Of a DNA stretch of 20,909 bases, positions 4,815 to 11,693 are shown one piece after another (the first letter of the stretch is position 1; each line of letters starts with the position of its first letter). The stretch spans positions 1 through 20,909 of the IMG/VR virus record IMGVR_UViG_3300042924_003555. The stretch is one strand, 5' to 3'. Below the pieces are notes generated by a model that was not told where the DNA came from, did not search any database, and saw only the letters and a program-made list of their open reading frames with translations. The translations under genes were made by a program, and so were the position numbers. The DNA is from a virus.

Positions 4815-5387
4815 TCAGTTCACGGTCTGTTTTTCCAAGCGATCCATCCAAAAGTCAAGCGTTTCGCCATTGTGGTACAATCGCCAACTGCTTTCGCCAT
4901 TGTCTTTGATTCCGTAGTGCTCAACCGTCCGTTTTCGCAGCTTCTCAAAGTATTCGGCGGACATGTCGCGATGCGTGCTCATGTACTTAACACCGCTGCC
5001 GACCAGCACGGATCCCGCCTCTGGGCAGTCGGTAGCATAGCCTTCCACGCAACCCATTGATCCGCAGGTGCCACGGCTTTCAGCCGGTGTCATTTCGCCA
5101 GACGGCAGGAGCCAGTTGCGGCTGCTGTAGGCCATGTCGATGCTACCATCAAAGCCCCCGAACGAAAACTGACCGATGACACCGCTGACTTCGCTGCTGA
5201 CAGGGCCATCCACCCATGAAACGTCAATCCCGCTGTAGTCACTGCGGACGCCGAACTTAACTCCGGGAAACGCCTTTTTCAGTGCGGCTCGTACCAGAAC
5301 AGCCACGTCCTTCGCTGCCAAATATGCTACGCCATTTTCGTTGCGATTGTTACGAGCGGTTTCGATAATGCTTTTGACGGTTGCCAT
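4815..5387 (-). CDS. LPD29-domain protein of cassette 4
   Basis: A 190-residue protein. Residues 25-90 (KDVAVLVRAALKKAFPGVKF, then VRSDYSGIDVSWVDGPVSSE and FDGSIDMAYSS) match the large polyvalent protein-associated domain LPD29, found in phage and plasmid proteins as a lone domain or as part of polyvalent proteins. Cysteines near residues 108-121 (TCGSMGCVEGYATDC) could hold a metal. The exact activity of the domain is not known; association with anti-defence or entry proteins is family context only. The start MATVKSIIETA follows the cassette 4 ribosome site and hairpin. Confidence 0.78.
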   Translation of the reverse strand: MATVKSIIETARNNRNENGVAYLAAKDVAVLVRAALKKAFPGVKFGVRSDYSGIDVSWVDGPVSSEVSGVIGQFSFGGFDGSIDMAYSSRNWLLPSGEMTPAESRGTCGSMGCVEGYATDCPEAGSVLVGSGVKYMSTHRDMSAEYFEKLRKRTVEHYGIKDNGESSWRLYHNGETLDFWMDRLEKQTVN

Positions 5388-5415
5388 TGCTCAGCCCCTT
5401 GCTTTTCGTTGTTCT

Positions 5416-5438
5416 GTCGTTCGCACCTTGCGTCTGAC
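5416..5438 (-). promoter_or_regulatory. Leader hairpin 4 (AGG loop)
   Basis: Minus strand: outer stem GTC/GAC, internal loop AGA/AAC, inner stem CGCA/TGCG, loop AGG. The stems and apical loop are those of hairpins 1 and 2, while three bases of the internal loop differ. Confidence 0.65.
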
Positions 5439-5444
5439 GGGTGA

Positions 5445-5472
5445 AGTATAGCACCTTATCGTTTTGTGTCCA
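5445..5472 (-). promoter_or_regulatory. Promoter of cassette 4
   Basis: -35 TGGACA (5467-5472), 16-base spacer, -10 TATACT (5445-5450). It overlaps the last codons of the small membrane protein gene at 5456-5638. Confidence 0.7.
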
Positions 5473-5638
5473 GCGTAAGCTGAAAAGAATCTGGAAGATT
5501 TTTAGAAGTCGCGGAAACACAGGGTCGGCCAACGTGCTGCCGGTACTCCAGCCAGTCGCGCTCAAGCTGTGCGGCCAACTCGCGACGGGGGCTGTCGATC
5601 AGGATGGAGATTGCAACCGCCATCACAATGACCGCCAT
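5456..5638 (-). CDS. Small membrane protein
   Basis: About 60 residues from the ATG at 5638 (MAVIVMAVAISILID), with GAGG 6 bases upstream; an in-frame ATG at 5662 (MVGSVRLV) is possible but has no ribosome site. There is one N-terminal transmembrane helix, then a charged helix (SPRRELAAQLERDWLEYRQH). It follows the methyltransferase gene with an overlap or a few bases, so it belongs to the tail operon. Its last 16 or so codons are made from the upstream box and -35 region of cassette 4, so the original C-terminus may have been shorter. A holin- or spanin-like role is possible, but there is no endolysin nearby to support it. Confidence 0.55.
   Translation of the reverse strand: MAVIVMAVAISILIDSPRRELAAQLERDWLEYRQHVGRPCVSATSKNLPDSFQLTLDTKR
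5486..5500 (-). promoter_or_regulatory. Upstream box, copy 4
   Basis: Minus strand AATCTTCCAGATTCT, the same as copy 1 and also 13 bases before its -35 box. It lies inside the coding end of 5456-5638. Confidence 0.45.
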
Positions 5639-5646
5639 CACCAGCC

Positions 5647-6126
5647 TCACGCTGCCCACCATCGCAAATCCGCGCCCGTATCGTGCACCAGGACGCGCAG
5701 GAACCCAGCCGCCTGGAGTTCACTGAGAAGGTCGTCCGCGGTAATGTTGCCGTAATACTCGCCCTGCCGCAATGGTCCACCGTCAACGGCACTGTGAGGC
5801 GCTCGCAGCGGCCCCGCACACGTGCCAACGAAAAACCCGTCAGCCATCAGCAGTGGACGCACCCTGCCAACAATATCCCGCCACGCGCTCGCGTGCTCCA
5901 GCACCTCGCAGCACACGACGACGTCCCACGCGGCATCAGATTCCCAGTCGAGGAAATCGCAAACGACATCCACACCAGGGCCACGTTGCCGGTCGATGCC
6001 GAGCCACCTAGCGTTCGGGAAGTGCACTCGTGCCGTGCCGTTAATGTTCAGGCTTCCGATCTCCAGCACCTGCAACGGATCCGTGCTGCCGTATTTACTG
6101 AGCCACTCCGCCGCCTCAGCGTGCAT
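5647..6126 (-). CDS. SAM-dependent methyltransferase
   Basis: A 159-residue class I methyltransferase. E22-I-G-S with G30 is the SAM-binding motif I, G43-I-D45 the acidic residue of motif II, and CCEVLEH (72-78) the family motif of Methyltransf_11-type enzymes. A typical later segment is PHSAVDGGPLRQGEYYGN. The substrate is not shown by the sequence; small size and the two glycosyltransferase-like genes before it suggest a sugar or glycan. I chose the ATG at 6126 because AGGA lies 8 bases upstream and it overlaps the previous gene by 11 bases; the open frame upstream of it is the glycosyltransferase gene in another frame. Confidence 0.82.
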   Translation of the reverse strand: MHAEAAEWLSKYGSTDPLQVLEIGSLNINGTARVHFPNARWLGIDRQRGPGVDVVCDFLDWESDAAWDVVVCCEVLEHASAWRDIVGRVRPLLMADGFFVGTCAGPLRAPHSAVDGGPLRQGEYYGNITADDLLSELQAAGFLRVLVHDTGADLRWWAA

Positions 6127-6856
6127 TTGCGTTTTCCTGCAGAACGTACTTGATGTGTGGCGACTGGTGCTCCTGATAGTTGCCACTCGGAACGCCGGAT
6201 GGTTCACAGGCTCGAACAATTGCTCGGAGGTTGCAAGCGAAGCGGTCGCTGTCGATTCGCTTCAGGGGCTTGCGTCGATATCGTGGAAGGGTTGATGTAG
6301 CGGCGTCCCCATGCCTAACCCATATCCAACCTGGGGACTCGCTGACAATCCGCGAGGGCCACGTCGCCGGAATCTCCCAGTGCCGTATTTGGTGAGGGTC
6401 TTCGTTCGCGTCCGTGCACAGCGTCGGGAATTGATTGCCCGGGTGCCTGAGCAAATGGATTTGCTGCCGCCAGAATGTGTAGCCGACCGGCCACAACAAC
6501 GCCTCCCGCTGCTCCCGTGCGGTTGCCTGCAGCAGTTCGCAGAAATCCACACTCAAGACATCATCATCGTCCATTCTGGAAACCAGTTTCCAGCCGCCCG
6601 GCAGCTCCCAATTCTCTTTGTACAGCCGCCATTCCGGCCGTTCGATAAACCGAACTTCGCAGCCCGTTGAAATAAACACCTCACACCGTGCGTCAATGTG
6701 GACATCATCAGGGCAGACGGCGACATGGACGACGGGTTTCGTCTTCTGTGTTCTCAATGCCACCGCGCAAGTGTGGCGCGTTATCTCCAGCCGCCTCGCT
6801 GACAGCTCCGCCCGATCCGCCGGATACGCGGATTGAATGATCATGATATGTTTCAT
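6116..6856 (-). CDS. Glycosyltransferase-like protein (rhamnosyltransferase type)
   Basis: A 246-residue protein. SRMDDDDVLS (residues 93-102) is a DxD-type nucleotide-sugar/metal motif in the form found in the putative rhamnosyltransferase family PF11316 (R-x-D-x-DD), with the expected N-terminal segment that lists sugar-nucleotide strands (PVVHVAVCPDDVHID). There are no membrane segments. Family enzymes add sugars to polysaccharides or proteins; donor and acceptor are unknown. Its ATG overlaps the stop of the preceding gene (ATGA) and the methyltransferase starts inside its end, so the three genes are translated together as part of the tail operon. Confidence 0.7.
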   Translation of the reverse strand: MKHIMIIQSAYPADRAELSARRLEITRHTCAVALRTQKTKPVVHVAVCPDDVHIDARCEVFISTGCEVRFIERPEWRLYKENWELPGGWKLVSRMDDDDVLSVDFCELLQATAREQREALLWPVGYTFWRQQIHLLRHPGNQFPTLCTDANEDPHQIRHWEIPATWPSRIVSESPGWIWVRHGDAATSTLPRYRRKPLKRIDSDRFACNLRAIVRACEPSGVPSGNYQEHQSPHIKYVLQENANAR

Positions 6857-7920
6857 CGCTTGCCCTTTGCCTCCATAACTGCTCGGTGTGTGTGCCGCGG
6901 TCGCCGCTTAACCACTCGCCCCGGGTTGCCTCTGGTGACTCGCTTAAATTCCGGCCGGTAACCGCTGCTGATTGTCTCCCCGCTCGCTGCGTTCGGCAAG
7001 CGGTCTTCGAGGAATCGCCGCATGGCTGGCGTCCAGCACTGCGCGAGGTGATTCATCACACTCGCCCCGGCGGTTGCTCGTTCGATATCCTGCGGGCTTC
7101 TGGCGTCCGTCAGCCTCGCAAAGAAGGGCCGCGTACCCCAGGGCTTCGCTCGGTATTCGTTGCCGTAGAGAACCTCCCAAAGCATTGTGTTGGCGTGCAG
7201 GTTATACGTGCCGAACAGGTCGCGCAGTTTCTGTTTTTCGACGGTATGCGGGAGATGTGTGGCGAAGTCGTATTGAGTTTTTCCGCGGCCTGCCAGCGCT
7301 CGCATTGTGTTTGTCTTCCGGCGCTGCCATGAGTTGCCCCGGGACTCATGCCACCGCCATGCTCGCGGCGTGTCAAGGTCGTCCCATGCGACGGGCTTCA
7401 AGAAATAAACGTCGTCCATCATCCAGACGAATTCGCTGTCAATCTCTGCATGAGTCGCCATCACCCACATTTTGTTCAGCATGTCCCGATATGGTCGGTT
7501 GCTGTGATTCGGGCCGATACGTGGACAGGGAATCACGTGGCCGCGAAACCAGTCCGGGCGGTCCCCAACGATCGTGATTTTCGCCGTGCCGCGGTAGTTG
7601 GTTTCGACTGACCGAATTGAGAATCGCAGTTCATCGCCTGAGGCTCCGGCATGCCAGTACGGCCAGACAAACTGGACGGCGGATTCCCGGGCCTTGAATG
7701 TGCCGCAGCCGCCACAGGATCGAGGCTGTGGCGTGTACTCGCCGCGGTGGTATTTGACCACCTGCAGGCGTTCGGTTTGCGCGAAGAAATCCGGCTCTCT
7801 GCGAAAGGGGCAAATCTCGCAAATCGCTAAAGATACACTGCCGCTGTGGCAAAGGTCTCTGCGATTATGGCATACGCAGTTTTCGCCCGTTGTCTGCCCG
7901 CGATACACGCAGCCTTTCAT
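6853..7920 (-). CDS. Glycosyltransferase-like protein with cysteine-rich N-terminus
   Basis: A 355-residue protein from the ATG at 7920, which overlaps the TGA of the cysteine-rich protein gene; the upstream open extension (to 8031) is that gene in another frame. Residues 1-75 hold eight cysteines (C4, C15, C17, C24, C34, C37, C69, C72), in a pattern that could bind zinc or an iron-sulfur cluster. From residue 82 a glycosyltransferase-like domain begins (ITIVGDRPDW); FVWMMDDVYFLKP with D169-D170 recalls the DD motif of Stealth/capsule-type sugar-phosphate and hexose transferases. The C-terminus is basic. A metal-binding domain fused to a transferase is uncommon. The reaction is inferred. Confidence 0.65.
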   Translation of the reverse strand: MKGCVYRGQTTGENCVCHNRRDLCHSGSVSLAICEICPFRREPDFFAQTERLQVVKYHRGEYTPQPRSCGGCGTFKARESAVQFVWPYWHAGASGDELRFSIRSVETNYRGTAKITIVGDRPDWFRGHVIPCPRIGPNHSNRPYRDMLNKMWVMATHAEIDSEFVWMMDDVYFLKPVAWDDLDTPRAWRWHESRGNSWQRRKTNTMRALAGRGKTQYDFATHLPHTVEKQKLRDLFGTYNLHANTMLWEVLYGNEYRAKPWGTRPFFARLTDARSPQDIERATAGASVMNHLAQCWTPAMRRFLEDRLPNAASGETISSGYRPEFKRVTRGNPGRVVKRRPRHTHRAVMEAKGKR

Positions 7921-8645
7921 AGCGACACCGGCGTTAGTGTGACCGTGTCGGGAATGCCCGGATCTTCTCCACTGAACGGATTGCTCCAACACGGGCCAAT
8001 ACCGTAATCGCGGGAGTTTGACGCGGACCACATTTTAACTAACGGTGCCCCAAAAATCTTGTGCGGCACCTTCACGACATCCAGAGTCATCGAGCCAAGG
8101 CAATTGTAGGGCGGAGTTCTCTGCGCTATCGGCAAAACATACTCCACCCAGGTGAACTGGTTTAGACGGAACTCGTAATAGACGCGCAGTTTCAGATTAG
8201 TAGCCACCCCGCCGGAGGGTATGCACGTTAAAGTATTGCCCATGTACAATACAACCCGCGACGCATAAAACGGCGGCGCTGATGGTGTCAGCACGCACGC
8301 AGGCTGCCCATTAATTGTTGCCCCGCGACCGGATTGCTCATTGCTGCCCCAAATACAACAATCACTTGTGTACGGTGGCAGATTCAGTCTGCGATACAAC
8401 CGAAAGGACGATTGCCCCGAATATAAACCGCAACACGGAAAAATGCCGCCCTGCGTGGTGCCGCCATATGCCCATGTGCACTGATAAACAGTCGGGCCAA
8501 CCCCCGCAACGCAAGACAGGCAGCCGCTGCTTTCGATAACAGGCGGATTGCTTCCTGAGCCGCTCGCTATCGCAGACGGTGGCTCTGACTGGCTTGGTGT
8601 GTCGTTACTGTCCCCTGTGCATTGACAGCCGCAACCTAATAACAT
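7917..8645 (-). CDS. Cysteine-rich tail-region protein
   Basis: A 242-residue protein not recognised from any family. It contains 14 cysteines, many paired (GCGCQC at the start, GCLSC, PCC, DCC), with a glycine/serine-rich N-terminal 50 residues and a beta-rich remainder (LKLRVYYEFRLNQFTWVEYV). The start follows GAGG at 7 bases, and the frame is closed by the previous gene's TGA, so no signal peptide can be added. The position after the tape measure and two tip proteins suggests a tail-tip, fibre or receptor-binding component; this is by order only. Confidence 0.6.
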   Translation of the reverse strand: MLLGCGCQCTGDSNDTPSQSEPPSAIASGSGSNPPVIESSGCLSCVAGVGPTVYQCTWAYGGTTQGGIFPCCGLYSGQSSFRLYRRLNLPPYTSDCCIWGSNEQSGRGATINGQPACVLTPSAPPFYASRVVLYMGNTLTCIPSGGVATNLKLRVYYEFRLNQFTWVEYVLPIAQRTPPYNCLGSMTLDVVKVPHKIFGAPLVKMWSASNSRDYGIGPCWSNPFSGEDPGIPDTVTLTPVSL

Positions 8646-8654
8646 GCTGTCACC

Positions 8655-9104
8655 TCACGGAGGGGATGGACCGCCAGGCGGTTGATTTTCCAGCAGACTG
8701 TCGACTGCACTGCCGCCGGGAATTGATTCACTTTGCGGGCTGCAGTCCGCTTTGTAGGGCTGCCACTCCCCGTCAATCCACTCGATGCCAATCAGCGTTC
8801 CGGCGTCAATGCTGATGTTTTCAAATCGGTTGGTGACGGTCTCCTCCTGCGTCGTCAATTCGTAGTTGCCCGCTGTGTTTTTACGGGCAATGCGAACAAC
8901 TGCCGTTGATGGATCACTTTTCCAGTCGACAGCCGCGTAAAGGTCAGACTGCAACACACCGAGCATATTTAGCGGCTGCTGCGTGCCTGGCCCACGTCGC
9001 CGGTCCAATATGCTCACCACGGCATTCACAAGGCTGTTTAACGCTGCAGCAGTCAACCGCTGCCCGCGCTCAAACGCCTGCGGTCTGCGGTCGCCCTGTG
9101 TCAT
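8655..9104 (-). CDS. Hypothetical tail-tip protein
   Basis: A 149-residue protein starting MTQGDRRPQAFERGQRLTAA; its ATG overlaps the TGA of the previous gene (an ATG five codons upstream is also in frame). The N-terminal segment, with ALNSLVNAV, resembles the short helix that opens many small tail-tip or fibre-attachment proteins. The C-terminus is proline- and glycine-rich (QPPGGPSPP). No catalytic motif is seen. It is assigned to the tail by its place between 9101-10000 and the cysteine-rich protein. Confidence 0.6.
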   Translation of the reverse strand: MTQGDRRPQAFERGQRLTAAALNSLVNAVVSILDRRRGPGTQQPLNMLGVLQSDLYAAVDWKSDPSTAVVRIARKNTAGNYELTTQEETVTNRFENISIDAGTLIGIEWIDGEWQPYKADCSPQSESIPGGSAVDSLLENQPPGGPSPP

Positions 9105-10000
9105 GTGCTGGCACTCCACAGGTTGTTAAACTCAAAGAGCTGGAACAGCGGGGCAAAAGTATCGTAAGCCTTGATTTTGTCGTAGTCGCCCGTGTCTGGT
9201 CGCAATTGATGATTCCACCCGTAGATGTCGGCTGTCGCTGGTGCCGCACCTCCCTTGCCCGTGGTTGTGAGTGCCTTCTGGGCCTTCTCTACGAATCGTA
9301 GCGTAAGCTTTCGTGTTGAAAACACGCCGTCAAACGAAAGAGAAACCTCATCATCAAAACCATCAAACAGCAGCGTCTCCGGCTGAAATACCTGTGGGCT
9401 TCCCGGCAGTCGGCACGCAGTTTGATTCACGCAGCCTTTCATGTTAGACAGCGTAATCCACGGCACAATTTTCACCTGATGCCACGTCACCGTGTGTTGC
9501 GTCGCGGAATCTGGAATCACCGCCGCAATGTCCGCCGGAAGTGCTTTGGAGTCACTTTCCCAAATCAGCGCCCGAGCAACAACACTGCGAAACTCCACAT
9601 TACTTGTCTGGCTGTAGGTCGCCCACGTTCCAGCCGGAAGCGGTGAAGGCTCACCCGGATCATTCTGCTGCTGCTGGTCAGTCTGCAGTGGGCTGTAGGT
9701 AATCGTGATCCGCGCGAGCGATCCCGTGTGTTCCAGCTGCTGCGTGTTAGGATCTGTGATCGTCGCGGCTGCTGGCTTGTTTACCAGCCGGTTAATGCGG
9801 AACTTATCCGCCAGCACCCCAGGCCAGTAGCTGGAGTAAGACGCCGGAAGGCCGAACGGGCCGGATGTGTAGTGAGCCGCGATGAACTGCCAGCGGTCTT
9901 CCCACGCAGTCAGGAAGATTCGCGTAAAATCGAATTCGCCCGCACGGCTGCCAGACTCTTCCGGGCTATCTTCATGCTCCTGAAACGCTGGATACGTCAT
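9101..10000 (-). CDS. Minor tail protein
   Basis: A 299-residue protein immediately after the tape measure gene, whose stop overlaps its ATG. It is mostly beta-rich and aromatic (FDFTRIFLTAWEDRWQFIAA), with a Q-rich stretch QTDQQQQND near residue 107. The C-terminal segment YGWNHQLRPDTGDYDKI is followed by a phenylalanine-rich end. The position fits the minor or distal tail protein that caps the tape measure. The exact homologue is not recognised. Confidence 0.6.
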   Translation of the reverse strand: MTYPAFQEHEDSPEESGSRAGEFDFTRIFLTAWEDRWQFIAAHYTSGPFGLPASYSSYWPGVLADKFRINRLVNKPAAATITDPNTQQLEHTGSLARITITYSPLQTDQQQQNDPGEPSPLPAGTWATYSQTSNVEFRSVVARALIWESDSKALPADIAAVIPDSATQHTVTWHQVKIVPWITLSNMKGCVNQTACRLPGSPQVFQPETLLFDGFDDEVSLSFDGVFSTRKLTLRFVEKAQKALTTTGKGGAAPATADIYGWNHQLRPDTGDYDKIKAYDTFAPLFQLFEFNNLWSAST

Positions 10001-11499
10001 CCGAGTACCCCCAGTGTGGCGAGCCCGCCGATTCCGTTGTTGATTTGCTCAAGCCGCGCCACTGCCTCAGTTTGCTGCTGCAACTGGTTCTGTGCGATTT
10101 CGGCCAGCTTGTCCTGCTGCTGTAGTCTGTCCTGCAGTCGCTGAAATGTCTGCAGTGCTCCGGCGCGTTCCACTCGCTGCTGTTCAGCCTGCGCAGCCGT
10201 TGCCCCGCCCAATTGCTCGAAGGCGGTCATGTCCCCGCCTTGTGTTGGCGGCGCGGCGCCACGATTCCTTTCCGCTCCAGTTTGTGGCCCTCTTGCCGCG
10301 GCCCTATTGGCTTCAATGCGCTGCTGACGCACAAGGGCCAGTTCCGCTTTCACCTGGTCCAATACGCCGCCAGACATCGCCGCCGAAAACTCCATTTCGG
10401 GCAGCGCCTGAAACGCCGCTACGCCCTGCAATTCCTGCAAAATGACATCGGGTCGCAGGTTGTTCGCAATAGCCTTTCCAGCATTCATGCTGTACTCAAC
10501 CAACTCGCCGAGCCACGTCTGAACGTCCGCGAAAAACAGCCGAAACTGATCTGGTAGACTGGCCCCAATAACCGCCACGGCCACGCCAAAATCGGCAAGG
10601 TTGTTTTGCATCTCAGTAAAGAATCGCTTGCTTGTGGTTAGCCATTGCTCTGTGCGAGTCTTAACGTCGGTGACACCTTCTGCCGTGCTGTTGAGAAACT
10701 CCAAGAACCGATTGATTTCAGGCAGCAACGCGCTTCCGAATGCGATAGCCACCTGCTCAACATTCGTCTGGAATTTTGCAAACTGCCCGGCCGTCGTTTG
10801 TGACATGCGATCATTCATTCCCGCCAGTCGCCCGGTGCCAGTGGTCAGCCCCTCTAAGGCTGCCCGCACCATCTCGTAACTGATCTTCCCATCCTCCATG
10901 TCTTTTTTAAGGTCTGACATGCTGCGGCCAGTCATCTTACTGATTTCAAACAACGGGCTAAAGCCGCTGTTGATGAGCTGATTCGCCTCCTGCCCCATCA
11001 GTCGCCCAGCCGCCTGAACCTGTGCCATGCCACGGGCCAACAGCATCAATTGCTCTGTGTCGCCCTGTGCCACTTCCGTGAGATTGGTGAGCACTCCAAA
11101 CGCCTCGCCGCCCGCCATGCCGAAGTTCATCATCAGTTTTTGAGCTTGCGCAAGATCCTGCGTTCCAAAGACGGTTTTCTTGTCCAGTTTGCGAATATCG
11201 TCCAGCATTTTCCGGGCTGATTCGCCGCTACCCGTCAGCACCTCAAATGATATCGCCGTCTTCTCCGCCTCTGCCGTCAGGCTTAGCATTTTCGTCACGC
11301 CTGCAGCCACCCCAACAGTCGCCAGAATGCCGCCCACGCCGCTGAATGCCGAGCGAATGCCTCCCAGTGCACCGCCTGCGCGTTTTGCTGCGGACACGAT
11401 GCCGTCCATTGCTCCGGCGGCTTTTTTGGCCTCCGTGTTCACCTGCTGCATCCCGTCAGCAGAGAACAGCACCTGTGCTTCCTGGACTGTGATTGCCAT
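9997..11499 (-). CDS. Tape measure protein
   Basis: A 500-residue protein. The N-terminal 300 residues match the phage tape measure domain: a helical start with an Ala/Gly-rich hydrophobic segment (GALGGIRSAFSGVGGILATV), then EKTAISFEVLTGSGESARKM and the LAQAQKLMMNFGMAGGEAFG region that is characteristic of the family. Residues 430-490 are a glutamine-rich coiled coil. The protein fixes tail length by threading the tube; 500 residues would suit a short tail of roughly 75 nm at 1.5 angstrom per residue (an estimate). Its ATG follows directly after the stop of the GT frame. Confidence 0.9.
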   Translation of the reverse strand: MAITVQEAQVLFSADGMQQVNTEAKKAAGAMDGIVSAAKRAGGALGGIRSAFSGVGGILATVGVAAGVTKMLSLTAEAEKTAISFEVLTGSGESARKMLDDIRKLDKKTVFGTQDLAQAQKLMMNFGMAGGEAFGVLTNLTEVAQGDTEQLMLLARGMAQVQAAGRLMGQEANQLINSGFSPLFEISKMTGRSMSDLKKDMEDGKISYEMVRAALEGLTTGTGRLAGMNDRMSQTTAGQFAKFQTNVEQVAIAFGSALLPEINRFLEFLNSTAEGVTDVKTRTEQWLTTSKRFFTEMQNNLADFGVAVAVIGASLPDQFRLFFADVQTWLGELVEYSMNAGKAIANNLRPDVILQELQGVAAFQALPEMEFSAAMSGGVLDQVKAELALVRQQRIEANRAAARGPQTGAERNRGAAPPTQGGDMTAFEQLGGATAAQAEQQRVERAGALQTFQRLQDRLQQQDKLAEIAQNQLQQQTEAVARLEQINNGIGGLATLGVLG

Positions 11500-11693
11500 T
11501 TATCGCACGTCCTGCTTTTGCCAGATGTCCTCTGGCGCCCAAAACCCGGCGTAAATCAGTGCCTGATACATGGTCAGTTTGCCAACCTGCTCAGGCGTCC
11601 AATGGTACTTTTCGGCCATGCCGCGGAACAGTCCCGCCCACGGAACTGTCCTGCGGGAGGGTAACTGCGCGCCGGGTGGCCCCGGCGCCTTCA
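11500..11693 (-). CDS. Frameshifted T part of the tail assembly chaperone GT
   Basis: Sixty-four residues (begins LKAPGPPGAQLPSRR, ends PEDIWQKQDVR), read only after a -1 slip at the heptamer GGGAAAC (11694-11700). The first shifted codon spans 11694-11692. Joined to the gene at 11691-12140, it gives a 213-residue GT protein, as in lambda. The C-terminal half resembles a small helical chaperone domain (HWTPEQVGKLTMYQALIYAG). It has no start or ribosome site of its own, so an annotation as a separate gene from 11853 would be wrong. Confidence 0.82.
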
